Assembly: GCA_937928545.1 (NCBI GenBank) | Contig: CALGJQ010000025.1 | Coordinates: 62,001 to 126,000 of the forward strand | Reading direction: 5' to 3' | DNA from: an uncultured Verrucomicrobiales bacterium | GTDB taxonomy: Bacteria > Verrucomicrobiota > Verrucomicrobiia > Verrucomicrobiales > Akkermansiaceae | DNA length: 64,000 nucleotides | In this document: positions 9,274-15,598 of the stretch, in pieces | Position numbering within the stretch: position 1 is the stretch's first letter | Layout of the letters: each line of letters starts with the position of its first letter | The notes under the pieces: model-generated | Database searches by the model: none | What the model was told of the DNA's origin: nothing | The model's input: only the letters and a program-made list of their open reading frames with translations | Made by a program: the position numbers and the translations under genes

Positions 9274-9399
9274 GGAGAACGGCCAAAGGCCACTCACCTG
9301 CTACTGGGGGCGCCCCTCCAATTCTGGTTCAGGTTTTTCGTTGCCCTCAGGCTTTGAGTCCGGAGCGGTAGCGGGTTGGCGCGCGCCGTCTTGTTCTCC
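9274..9399. repeat. attC-like site, type B, last of the array
   Basis: The outer cores are GGAGAAC (9274-9280) and GTTCTCC (9393-9399), exact complements. The internal sequence closely matches the site at 12411-12535, including ATTCTGGTT and TCCGGAGCGGTAGCGGGTTG. No cassette gene lies to its left, so it is the 3'-terminal attC of the array in the gene direction. Confidence 0.75.
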
Positions 9400-9546
9400 A
9401 AGTTTTTTGTGATGCTTGGTCGCAGCATCTTCGCTTCCAAATATCCTGCCATGACGCCAAATTCCCATTGACCACGAAAACCTTCTCACCTCAACTGCTG
9501 GGCTTAAAAATATTGCTCCTTGTTTCTGCATCAATTGAAAACGCAT
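9301..9546 (-). CDS. Putative cassette-encoded small protein with an attC-encoded tail
   Basis: The 81-residue frame starts at ATG 9544-9546 and stops inside the attC site at 9301-9303. Residues 1-50 (MRFQLMQKQGAIF...) are unrecognised. The last 30 or so residues, with QPATAPDSKPEGNE, are translated from the attC palindrome and closely match the tail of the 184-residue protein at 12437-12991. This shared tail is a product of the recombination site, not evidence of homologous function. The right-hand core of this cassette is not clear. Coding status is uncertain. Confidence 0.4.
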   Translation of the reverse strand: MRFQLMQKQGAIFLSPAVEVRRFSWSMGIWRHGRIFGSEDAATKHHKKLGEQDGARQPATAPDSKPEGNEKPEPELEGRPQ

Positions 9547-9610
9547 AAGCGCAGCTTACCAGCGTAGGCTCCTCCCCGATGGGCCAATTCAACAACCGAT
9601 AACTTCGGGG

Positions 9611-10072
9611 CTACCGCCCAAAGCTATCTTTGGGGTTCTCCATCTTGGTGTTTTCAAATGCAGCTTGCAATCCACGTAACTCTTCAAAATCTGAGGGGTC
9701 TCCATCAAGCCTAGTCACATCTTCAAGAGCTTCCAATCGTTCGGAAATTTGTGATTCAGGATGGCGTTCGTCAATGATGAGCTGAACCAATGACTGCAAC
9801 GATAGCCGAGTTGACGCAGGATCTTTTGCAACCTTCAAGGCTTCTTCGTGCAGCGCGATGGCTGACGCGGGAGCATCAGTAAAATCTGCTCTGGTGGCGA
9901 GTATACTCGGAATCCTTCCATAACGAGTCTCCAATTCAGAGAGAAGATCAAAAAGCCCTTCGGTGTGGTGCGCGCTAAGAACATCGTCATCAATCGCCGA
10001 TGCGTTCACAACGTCGCACGCAGCTTGGTGAACGAGATCCCAGTCGTCAGTCGATATGCCATCGGTTGTCAT
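9611..10072 (-). CDS. Cassette-encoded protein of unknown function
   Basis: This 153-residue acidic, helical protein (MTTDGISTDDWDLVHQAACDVV...) has no recognised domain, signal peptide or membrane segment, so it is probably cytoplasmic. Heptad-like hydrophobic spacing suggests a helical repeat fold. Its ATG lies 8 bp from the TATCAAC core of the attC at 10080-10215, the normal place for a cassette start. A perfect stem CCCAAAG-CTAT-CTTTGGG lies over its last codons (9618-9635). The matching core at its 3' end is not obvious. Gene direction agrees with the whole array. Confidence 0.65.
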   Translation of the reverse strand: MTTDGISTDDWDLVHQAACDVVNASAIDDDVLSAHHTEGLFDLLSELETRYGRIPSILATRADFTDAPASAIALHEEALKVAKDPASTRLSLQSLVQLIIDERHPESQISERLEALEDVTRLDGDPSDFEELRGLQAAFENTKMENPKDSFGR

Positions 10073-10079
10073 GGTTTTC

Positions 10080-10215
10080 TATCAACGTTCGAGGAAAGCG
10101 GCGCCCCACCATGAGGCTAAACAATCTCCAATTCCGAAATCTACCTCCCCCACTCCAACAATTCCACGACAAACTTCATGAGCGGTGGGGTGTCGGCTTC
10201 TCCGTTTTGTTCGGC
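10080..10215. repeat. attC-like site, type A
   Basis: The cores are TATCAAC (10080-10086) and GTTCGGC (10209-10215). Inside, GGCGCCCCACCATGAGG pairs with CATGAGCGGTGGGGTGTC as the arms of a long imperfect hairpin. The body is nearly identical to the sites at 10971-11106 and 11930-12065. Confidence 0.8.
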
Positions 10216-10613
10216 AAATCTGGGTTCTCTGATGATGGGTCGGCAATAAACTGAATCATGCGATCCCTGAAGACGGCCATCGCAAGGCCAGAGAAAGCGA
10301 AAGCAAGTGCTATCCCCTGAACATCCTTATACTGACTATCTATCTGGAATAATCGCTCTACGAGAGTCGATGAACCGCTTACGTATACAACGAGGACAAA
10401 GAACAGCAACGTAGACCCGCGCCGCCAAACAAGCATCATGAATCCCGCATAGGATGCACCTAGAAATGCCATGGTGATGAGATAACCATAAGGAGCTGGC
10501 TCAATGAAAAAAAGAACGAGTGCCAGAATCACCAAAAACCACATCCATATTCTTGAAGATCGAATCATCGCTATTGCCTGCGCTCTCCATTTGGCGAGAT
10601 CCTCTGGTTTCAT
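10176..10613 (-). CDS. Cassette-encoded four-helix membrane protein
   Basis: The 145-residue protein has four predicted membrane segments (about 24-40, 44-63, 67-82 and 97-115) and short loops. I do not recognise the family. The gene reads through the cassette core GTTCGGC (10209-10215) and ends 40 bp into the attC. Its last eleven residues (NKTEKPTPHRS) are therefore encoded by the recombination site. At its start, ACCGAAC (10619-10625) is complementary to that core at all but one base, so cassette limits are about 10210-10624. Small membrane proteins are common among cassette genes, but no function is proposed. Confidence 0.7.
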   Translation of the reverse strand: MKPEDLAKWRAQAIAMIRSSRIWMWFLVILALVLFFIEPAPYGYLITMAFLGASYAGFMMLVWRRGSTLLFFVLVVYVSGSSTLVERLFQIDSQYKDVQGIALAFAFSGLAMAVFRDRMIQFIADPSSENPDLPNKTEKPTPHRS

Positions 10614-10618
10614 TATCG

Positions 10619-10719
10619 ACCGAACGTATCAGAGCAGCCGCGCCCGAGCGAACGTAAAACGTGGATCCAAAAATGAACTTCCAGAGCGAAAGGCGTCGGT
10701 CTGTCTCATCTTGTTAAAG
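10619..10719. repeat. attC-like site, divergent type
   Basis: The left core is ACCGAAC and the right core GTTAAAG. The arms CAGAGCAGCCGCGCC and GGCGTCGGTCTGTCT pair imperfectly across the site. The body differs from types A and B. The right limit is less certain than for other sites, because about 70 bp follow before the next gene's stop codon. Confidence 0.5.
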
Positions 10720-10793
10720 CCTGTTTTTCTTTTCAGCAAGTCCGTGTCCAGAGAAGGCCGTTCCAAACATATTTTATGGCTCCAGAGTCAAGA

Positions 10794-10964
10794 TCACTGC
10801 TCCGCTTTCGAGGCATCCATCACGCTTCGATAGCCATCCTCTAATGCTTTTTCCATTAGTTTATCCCCCGCCGTTTTTGGTGGTCCAAACAGAACATAGA
10901 TCAGTGTAGCTACCCCAATCATAAAGAGCCCTAATCCTCCGAGTATATGCGATATGTGCTTCAT
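10794..10964 (-). CDS. Cassette-encoded single-pass membrane peptide
   Basis: I place the start at ATG 10962-10964 (MKHISHILGGLGLF), seven bp from the attC core TATCAAC at 10971-10977. Upstream codons of the longer frame are only attC sequence. The product has 56 residues. It has a single membrane segment (about 5-26) followed by a charged soluble tail (KTAGDKLMEKALEDGYRS). The family is unrecognised. It would sit in the inner membrane with a short tail on one side. Confidence 0.6.
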   Translation of the reverse strand: MKHISHILGGLGLFMIGVATLIYVLFGPPKTAGDKLMEKALEDGYRSVMDASKAEQ

Positions 10965-10970
10965 GATTTC

Positions 10971-11106
10971 TATCAACGTTCGAGGAAAGCGGCGCCCCAC
11001 CATGAGGCTAAACGATCTCCAATTCCGAAATCTATCTCCCCCACTCCAAAACTTCCACGACAAACTTCATGAGAGGTGGGGTGTGAGCTTCTCCGTCTTG
11101 TTGTGC
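10971..11106. repeat. attC-like site, type A
   Basis: The cores are TATCAAC (10971-10977) and GTTGTGC (11100-11106). The body is nearly identical to 10080-10215, with the same arm pair around CCCCACCATGAGG and GAGAGGTGGGGTG. The right core is the exact complement of GCACAAC at 11496-11502, which marks the other end of the same cassette. Confidence 0.8.
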
Positions 11107-11116
11107 ATTGGTTGAT

Positions 11117-11479
11117 TCACCGCGTTCCGGTCACTTTCAAATTTACCGCTCGGTCATAAACTACGGACGCAAACGTCTCCAAATTCTCCATGCTGTGAAT
11201 TCGACTCGAAGCTTTCAACCTCTTCTCAGGTGGGCAAGGGTAGTAATCGTTGAAACTTCCCATGCCGCCGTAGACCGACGTGACCGAAGCGGAATACGAG
11301 TTCAATGAATCCTGTGACACAGCTCCTAAAATAGAATTACCACGAGAACGAGCCGTTCTGAAATGCTTCACCCAGTGACAAGAAGGATCTAGCTCTAGAA
11401 CAGCGATCAAATCATCTAATGTTTCGATCAAATCTTTGAGCTGCCCTCGACGCACATCCATGGAAATAGGTTTAGTCAT
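11117..11479 (-). CDS. Cassette-encoded protein with a GGMGSFND-type motif (DUF6966-like, tentative)
   Basis: The 120-residue protein (MTKPISMDVRRGQLKDL...) has an N-terminal helical half and the motif SVYGGMGSFNDYY near residue 67. I associate this motif with a small family of unknown function seen in many bacteria, including cassette genes. The DUF6966 label is from memory and needs a profile search. There is no signal peptide or membrane segment. Cassette limits are well defined by GTTGTGC (11100-11106) and GCACAAC (11496-11502). Stop and start sit 10 and 16 bp inside these cores. Confidence 0.7.
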   Translation of the reverse strand: MTKPISMDVRRGQLKDLIETLDDLIAVLELDPSCHWVKHFRTARSRGNSILGAVSQDSLNSYSASVTSVYGGMGSFNDYYPCPPEKRLKASSRIHSMENLETFASVVYDRAVNLKVTGTR

Positions 11480-11495
11480 CTAGCCTGCATTCTTG

Positions 11496-11633
11496 GCACA
11501 ACGTTTGAGAACTGGCGACCCTCACCACGAGAGTTCTACCAGTTTCGATTGGCTGAACTTATCTCACCGAATCTCAAAATCCAAAACAAACTTTAGTGGC
11601 GGTGAGGTGTCGTCCAGCTTCGACGTGTTCGGC
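11496..11633. repeat. attC-like site, diverged type A
   Basis: The cores are GCACAAC (11496-11502) and GTTCGGC (11627-11633). The arms GACCCTCACCACGAGAG and GTGGCGGTGAGGTGTCGTC keep the type A pairing although the bases have drifted. GTTCGGC pairs with GCCGAAC at 11930-11936, the other end of the neighbouring cassette. Confidence 0.75.
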
Positions 11634-11637
11634 GGTG

Positions 11638-11922
11638 TCAGTGCCAGGAATCGTCGGATGACGTGTAAGTCTTAGATTCGCCAAGAGAGGTGCCAAACCA
11701 GACGATAAATGACTCCGCGTCTTTCTTCTGATAATAGACCGGACCTTCTTCCTTCTCTAGAATTCCAATTTCAGAAAGGTTCTCGGGTAGTCGCCCATTT
11801 TCCTTTTGGAATTTTTCGATCTTCTCTATCACTTTTCCCGCTGCGATCTTTTTGGGGTCGGCGACACACCCAGCGAACAAGAATGAGGTAGCTATAGTGA
11901 AAGCCATCGTCGCATTTTTCAT
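11638..11922 (-). CDS. Cassette-encoded small lipoprotein
   Basis: The start at ATG 11920-11922 gives a 94-residue protein with a classic lipoprotein signal (MKNATMAFTIATSFLFAGC). The longer upstream frame is attC sequence. The mature part contains KKIAAGKVIEKIEKFQKENGRLPENLSEIG, which resembles the helix and LP-x-xL turn of the variable part of pilin-like and type II secretion G-like proteins. The body is too short to be one. It is probably anchored to a membrane by its N-terminal Cys. Cassette cores are GTTCGGC (11627-11633) and GCCGAAC (11930-11936), exact complements. Confidence 0.7.
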   Translation of the reverse strand: MKNATMAFTIATSFLFAGCVADPKKIAAGKVIEKIEKFQKENGRLPENLSEIGILEKEEGPVYYQKKDAESFIVWFGTSLGESKTYTSSDDSWH

Positions 11923-11929
11923 TTCCAAG

Positions 11930-12065
11930 GCCGAACGTTTTAGGAAAGCGGAGCCCCACCATGAGGCTGATCGATTTCCAATGCAAAAATCTATCTCCCC
12001 CACTCCAAAAATTCCACGACAAACTTCATGAGCGGCGGGGTGTCGGCTTCTCTTTTTTGTTAGGC
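11930..12065. repeat. attC-like site, type A, with a canonical GTTAGGC core
   Basis: The cores are GCCGAAC (11930-11936) and GTTAGGC (12059-12065). The latter fits GTTRRRY exactly. The body matches the other type A sites. The stop codon TAA of the adjacent gene lies inside the core on the minus strand (12060-12062). Confidence 0.85.
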
Positions 12066-12410
12066 TCGGATGATTTGTTCAATCGATGCCTCAAGGCTAT
12101 CGTAGTCCAATTCTCGGTACATTCCCCCTGGAAGTCTTTCCAAAAGGATTTGATTCAATTCCGTCGATTCCCTCAACTTAAGCTCCTCCGGTGCCAAAAT
12201 GCTAATATTAAGATCCCCTCCGCGGTATCTCGAGCTAGTCGCAATTAGGTCCAACGCCCGCCTTGCGTGATCATGTGACGAAAAGATCCAGTAGCCACCT
12301 GAACCACTGCCTTCTGAACCGCCCTCGATCTGGGCATCTGCCATTCTCGAGTTAATATAGCTAGCCACCTCGTAATTGAACGTTACCCCGATTATCCGGT
12401 TCTTTCTCAT
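12060..12410 (-). CDS. Cassette-encoded protein of unknown function
   Basis: I choose ATG 12408-12410 (MRKNRIIGVTFNYEVA), directly after the core. An ATG nine bases earlier straddles the recombination point. The 116-residue protein has a beta-rich start, a Gly/Ser-rich turn near residue 35 (GGSEGSGSGG) and an acidic helical end. There is no signal peptide. This is the clearest cassette of the array, with GTTAGGC (12059-12065) and GCCTAAC (12411-12417) as exact complements and start and stop codons lying against the cores. Function is unknown. Confidence 0.7.
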   Translation of the reverse strand: MRKNRIIGVTFNYEVASYINSRMADAQIEGGSEGSGSGGYWIFSSHDHARRALDLIATSSRYRGGDLNISILAPEELKLRESTELNQILLERLPGGMYRELDYDSLEASIEQIIRA

Positions 12411-12535
12411 GCCTAACATTAGAGGCCTGGCACCCGCTACCGGGAGCGCACCTCCGATTCTGGTTTGGGTTGCTCACCACCTTCCGACTTCGACTCCGGA
12501 GCGGTAGCGGGTTGCTCAGCGCCGCCTTGTTCGCG
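12411..12535. repeat. attC-like site, type B
   Basis: The cores are GCCTAAC (12411-12417, fits RYYYAAC) and GTTCGCG (12529-12535). The body closely matches the site at 9274-9399, including CACCTCCGATTCTGG and TCCGGAGCGGTAGCGGGTTG. GTTCGCG pairs, with one mismatch, with CTCGAAC, the core rebuilt when the intron at 13002-13496 is removed. Confidence 0.8.
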
Positions 12536-12991
12536 GTTGTATTTGATCCACGACGTAGGCTTGGCCTTCGCACCCTTCCCTGTGGTCTTCAAAAAGTCTT
12601 CAAGAGAAGCAACCTTCTTGTCAGAAAAAAGGAGGATTGGAAGGCAGCAATGACCACGATTCGAATAGTATTCTCCGGTAGATGTTCTGATCAGGGAAAT
12701 ATCTGAAAGACCGTCTTCAGCATGTGCAGAGTGACTCGTCAACAGCACCCAACTTCCATCTGCAAATTCAAGGTATCCTTTTTTAGGATACATTCTAAAT
12801 ACGCCATCTTTGTTAGGCTTCTCGGACTGGTTTAGATCGACTCTTCGGATTGAAGTAGGCACCTCCACCGCAGAAAGCTGAGCGTGCTTCTTCTCAAGCC
12901 AGGTAGCAATACTAGCCTTCTTCTGGCTTGCTAGAACGCTCCCACCCGTCACAAACAGCAGAAGAGCTATGAAAATGGCGTGGAGCTTCAT
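12437..12991 (-). CDS. Cassette-encoded secreted protein with an attC-encoded tail
   Basis: The 184-residue protein starts with a signal peptide (MKLHAIFIALLLFVTGGSVLA) and is probably periplasmic or secreted. Residues 60-130 are beta-rich (FRMYPKKGYLEFADGSWVLLTSHSAHAEDGLSDISLIR), with adjacent cysteines in NRGHCCLPILLFSDKK. The family is unrecognised. The last 30 or so residues (EQPATAPESKSEGGE...) come from the attC, because the frame passes the GTTCGCG core and runs 92 bp into the site. A near-identical tail occurs in the frame at 9301-9546. Ten bases upstream of the ATG is the 3' end of a group II intron, so expression from any upstream promoter would pass through the intron. Confidence 0.72.
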   Translation of the reverse strand: MKLHAIFIALLLFVTGGSVLASQKKASIATWLEKKHAQLSAVEVPTSIRRVDLNQSEKPNKDGVFRMYPKKGYLEFADGSWVLLTSHSAHAEDGLSDISLIRTSTGEYYSNRGHCCLPILLFSDKKVASLEDFLKTTGKGAKAKPTSWIKYNREQGGAEQPATAPESKSEGGEQPKPESEVRSR

Positions 12992-13001
12992 TTTTTTCTC
13001 G

Positions 13002-13496
13002 ATTAAAGTAGGAACGTCAGTTGCCTGACGTCCCTCTCGCAGATCCCTGCGTGCGGTTTTCCCGCACAGGGCTCCTCAGAGAGACGCGCAGTCCGGTTGA
13101 TCAATTTAACTCGGGTTGGGAACTTCATTTCGTTTTCAACTTCTCTTTTAATACTCTGTTTCGTCTTCTTCAGACAAGGAGCATTTCTCGCTGGTTCTTC
13201 GACGTAACGTTAGCAGGTCGGCTTCCACGATAAGTCCTCTTACGGAGCTGTCTCAATCTTTGGGAGCCTGCGAGACTCCCTGCGGTCTGAATGGTTCCCT
13301 GTTTACGCTTCACTCATGTTGTTTCGCCATCCTTTACACCCGAGGGTGATCCGGTTCTTCGTTGGTCACGCGGTGCCTTCCGCGACTTTTTATGACTTAG
13401 CTAACACGAGCGCAAAACTCGGTAATTACTTCTGGTTAGGATTTATAATAATGGGACTTTCACCCGATAAGAAACGCCACGCTTTGCACGGCGCAC
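13002..13496 (-). ncRNA. Short ORF-less group II intron, bacterial class C (IIC-attC type)
   Basis: On the minus strand the element starts GTGCGCCGTGCAAAG and soon carries TCGGGTGAAAGTCCC, the usual 5' end of class C introns. Domain V is the hairpin at 13040-13074 (AGCCCTGTGCGGGAAAACCG with its complement CGCACGCAGGGATCTG). Domain VI follows, with GGGACGTCAG pairing to CTGACGTTCC, and the element ends CCTACTTTAAT. Between are about 400 bases of domains I-III plus a remnant of domain IV. There is no reverse transcriptase gene, so movement or splicing would need a maturase supplied elsewhere. The flanks join to CTCGAAC, an attC core, matching the known preference of this class for attC sites. 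Confidence 0.82.
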
Positions 13497-13619
13497 AACG
13501 CTAAAGCTGACCCGCGCATGACCTGGCGGCGAGGGTCGATTGAAATAATCATGATTGAACTGGCTTCACGAGATTGTTCTACAGCGGGTCAGGCGTTGGT
13601 GTCCGGCGTCGTGTTCTGC
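13497..13619. repeat. attC-like site interrupted at its left core by the group II intron
   Basis: The right core is GTTCTGC (13613-13619), the exact complement of GCAGAAC at 14030-14036. The left core is split: AAC at 13497-13499 and CTCG at 12998-13001, on the two sides of the intron. The arms GCTGACCCGC and GCGGGTCAGGC pair across the site. Confidence 0.75.
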
Positions 13620-13648
13620 AATTTGTTTCCCGGCGTGCCTCATAGAAG

Positions 13649-14020
13649 CTATTCATGGCGGAAGTATGTTTCGATACCGATAAACGACGTCCATTGCTCA
13701 GCTTCTTGATCCACCTCGAGCCTGGAGACGCCCGCAGTTAAGCATTCTTTTTCGTAGAAAGTTCCTTCACATTCATAGTCTAGGAACAGCGCGAACCCGT
13801 CCCGACCAAGGTCGATCTCTAGTCCCATCCCTTCATCCCCTCGATACAAGGCATTCAGATTATTGGCTGGAGCATGCGCGCACCAAGGCCGCTGAAGCGG
13901 TTGTCCATTCTGGGTAATATCCACGGAGGCCTTTTTGTCGTCGATAATCCTAATTGAGATCAGGAAGCCCCCGCCGTTCTTCCATTCGCCTTGATAGTTC
14001 TCGATCCAGGGGGAGCGCAT
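13649..14020 (-). CDS. Cassette-encoded protein of unknown function
   Basis: The 123-residue protein begins MRSPWIENYQGEWKNGGGF and is beta-rich, with alternating hydrophobic residues and no signal peptide. Acidic stretches (GLEIDLGRDGFALFLDYECEG) may form a small beta-barrel or lipocalin-like sheet, but no family is recognised. Cassette cores are GTTCTGC (13613-13619) and GCAGAAC (14030-14036), exact complements. It is the first cassette in the direction of transcription, so in a working integron it would be the one nearest the promoter. Confidence 0.68.
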   Translation of the reverse strand: MRSPWIENYQGEWKNGGGFLISIRIIDDKKASVDITQNGQPLQRPWCAHAPANNLNALYRGDEGMGLEIDLGRDGFALFLDYECEGTFYEKECLTAGVSRLEVDQEAEQWTSFIGIETYFRHE

Positions 14021-14036
14021 TATTTCTCGGCAGAAC

Positions 14037-14366
14037 GTTTATTGGACGGATTCCGTGTTTTGGTGAAAATATGGATTCCGTGTTTGGGTTATTGGGCCTT
14101 CTGAAAATTGACATTCTCTTTACTGGCCCTTCAACCAGAGAATTCAAACAACATTTGACATTAAGCTCCAGCCAAAAGGAGCTATTCTGAGGTAACTGCC
14201 CTCCCCTTCTTACATAGATGAGTTTGTGAGATGCCGCAGCTCTGGGGGTTTCCAAGCTCCTCGCACCGGTCCGAAAAACAAAAACCCTATCGATCATCAC
14301 TGATCCATAGGATTCTGCTGCAATCTGCCAGACCACTGGCAGGCCTTAAAGTGTCTTGGGCGAAGA
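14037..14366. other. Gene-free stretch beside the first cassette, possible attI relic
   Basis: These 330 bases lie between the first cassette and recA. A 13-base direct repeat, GGATTCCGTGTTT, occurs at 14048-14060 and 14073-14085, 25 bases apart and just outside the cassette core. Paired direct repeats beside the core are a feature of attI sites, so this may be a relic of one, but no integrase gene is present. A perfect 7-bp stem CTGCCAG-ACCA-CTGGCAG lies at about 14324-14341, downstream of recA, without a T-run. No gene is supportable here. Confidence 0.4.
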
Positions 14367-15449
14367 TTACCTATCTTCTTCCATCTTGGCTTTTACCTTT
14401 TCCTCGATTTCAAGGTAGAGTTTTTCGTCCTCTTTCAAGGCGGTCTTGGTGGCATCACGGCCTTGTCCGAGTTGTGCTCCGTCGTAGCTAAACCAGCTTC
14501 CGCGCTTTTGGATGATGTCGAACTCTTGAGCGAGGTCGATGAGCGAGCCGACTGAGGAAATTCCCTCGTTATACATGATGTCAAATTCGGCATCGGTGAA
14601 AGGAGGCGCGACTTTGTTCTTCACGATCTTCACTTTTGTCCGGCTACCGGTGACGGTGCCATCGGTCGCTTTAATCTGACCAATACGGCGGATATCGACC
14701 CGAACGGAGGAGAAGAACTTGAGGGCACGACCACCGGGAGTGGTTTCGGGGCTGCCGAACATGACGCCAATCTTTTCACGAATCTGGTTGGTGAAAATAA
14801 CAGAAGTGCGGGCCTTGGAAATGAAGCTGGTGAGCTTCCGCATCGCCGCGCTCATGAGGCGGGCCTGGGTGCCGACGGTGGAGTCACCGATCTCTCCGGC
14901 GAGTTCCTGCTTGGTGACGAGGGCCGCGACTGAGTCGAGAACGACGACATCGATGGCATTTGAGCGGACAAGAGTTTCAACGATCTGGAGTGCTTCCTCA
15001 CCGGAGGACGGTTGAGATACAAGGAGGTCATCGATATTCACGCCGAGTCGACGAGCATACTGAGGGTCGAGGGCGTGCTCCACATCGATGAAGGCTGCGA
15101 GTCCTCCCGCTTTCTGAGCTTGGGCGATGACGGTTAAAGTGAGAGTCGTCTTACCGGAAGACTCAGGGCCAAAGACCTCAACAATTCTTCCGCGAGGAAA
15201 TCCACCGACTCCGAGAGCGCGGTCGATCAAAAGGTTACCAGTCGGGATGGCATCGACATCCATCTTGGTATTATCGCCGAGGCGCATGATGGCGGCTTCA
15301 CCGAAATCTTTCTGAATCGAGGTGATGGCAAGATCGAGGTTCTTCTTGCGGGCGGCGGCGAGTTTATCATCCCCTTTCGCAGCGGCGGCGGCAGGAGCTT
15401 TCTCTTTCTTTTCGGACATGGCGGCAGTTTTAGTGGTCGTGGTACTCAT
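14367..15449 (-). CDS. recA: Recombinase RecA
   Basis: RecA binds single-stranded DNA, drives strand exchange and triggers LexA self-cleavage. The protein has Walker [10 protein letters not shown], the [10 protein letters not shown] segment, Walker [11 protein letters not shown], loop L1/L2 residues ([31 protein letters not shown]) and [14 protein letters not shown] start at ATG 15447-15449 ([15 protein letters not shown]). A longer frame begins at the ATG at 15503, but its first codons overlap a palindrome that looks like an SOS operator. ATG further in (MSEKKEK) is also possible. The N-terminus has an unusual Ala/Lys-rich extension before the core starts near [16 protein letters not shown]. 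It is divergent from the dehydrogenase gene at 15599. Confidence 0.96.
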   Translation of the reverse strand: MSTTTTKTAAMSEKKEKAPAAAAAKGDDKLAAARKKNLDLAITSIQKDFGEAAIMRLGDNTKMDVDAIPTGNLLIDRALGVGGFPRGRIVEVFGPESSGKTTLTLTVIAQAQKAGGLAAFIDVEHALDPQYARRLGVNIDDLLVSQPSSGEEALQIVETLVRSNAIDVVVLDSVAALVTKQELAGEIGDSTVGTQARLMSAAMRKLTSFISKARTSVIFTNQIREKIGVMFGSPETTPGGRALKFFSSVRVDIRRIGQIKATDGTVTGSRTKVKIVKNKVAPPFTDAEFDIMYNEGISSVGSLIDLAQEFDIIQKRGSWFSYDGAQLGQGRDATKTALKEDEKLYLEIEEKVKAKMEEDR

Positions 15450-15489
15450 GGCAATGTTAGGTGTTGTTAACTGCGTGAATAAGAGCATG

Positions 15490-15502
15490 TGAACAGTGTT
15501 CA
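15490..15502. promoter_or_regulatory. Candidate LexA (SOS) operator for recA
   Basis: TGAACAGTGTTCA is a perfect 13-base palindrome (TGAAC-AGT-GTTCA), 40 bp upstream of the chosen recA start. A related half-site, GTGTTCA, follows at about 15513. The half-sites resemble known LexA operators of the GAAC...GTTC kind. Binding is inferred from position and symmetry. Confidence 0.5.
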
Positions 15503-15598
15503 TGAAAGCAAAAAGTGTTCAAATGAGTCATTTTATTTTGAAAGCCTTTAATAATAAGGATTCTCAGCCCACCAAATCACTGATTAGAGTCCTTTTTC

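Larger units (their letters stand above)
9274..14036 (-). mobile_element. Integron cassette array lacking an integrase (CALIN), genes on the minus strand
   Basis: Between trpC and recA lie eight or nine small genes, all on the minus strand. They are separated by imperfect palindromes of 101-138 bp that start with a 7-mer ending in AAC and finish with a 7-mer starting in GTT, the layout of attC sites (RYYYAAC...GTTRRRY). For at least four cassettes the 7-mers at the two ends of the same cassette are exact complements (GTTAGGC/GCCTAAC, GTTGTGC/GCACAAC, GTTCGGC/GCCGAAC, GTTCTGC/GCAGAAC), as expected if each came from one excised circle. No tyrosine recombinase gene lies inside or next to the array, so this is a CALIN by the usual definition. 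Cassette proteins are mostly unknown, as is normal for chromosomal cassettes. Confidence 0.85.

Noticed and set aside
9089..9412. Plus-strand frame of 107 codons running through the attC site
   Set aside because: The second half is the antisense reading of the attC palindrome (FESGAVAGWRAP), which recurs at 12465-12653 on the same basis, and the first half shows no motif.
10080..12065. Direct repeats of about 136 bp at roughly 0.9 kb spacing taken as CRISPR or a MITE family
   Set aside because: The units are far longer than CRISPR repeats, are palindromic only as attC sites are, and each sits at a gene junction with cassette-specific outer cores, which MITEs do not show.
13021..13233. Plus-strand frame beginning PDVPLADPCVRFSRTGLL
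   Set aside because: It reads antisense through intron domains V and VI. Such frames appear wherever group II introns lie and are not genes.
13950..14336. Minus-strand frame of 128 codons overlapping the first cassette
   Set aside because: It crosses the cassette boundary and overlaps the better supported gene at 13649-14020 in another frame.
14324..14341. Hairpin CTGCCAG-ACCA-CTGGCAG as a recA terminator
   Set aside because: The stem is only 7 bp and no T-run follows on the minus strand.
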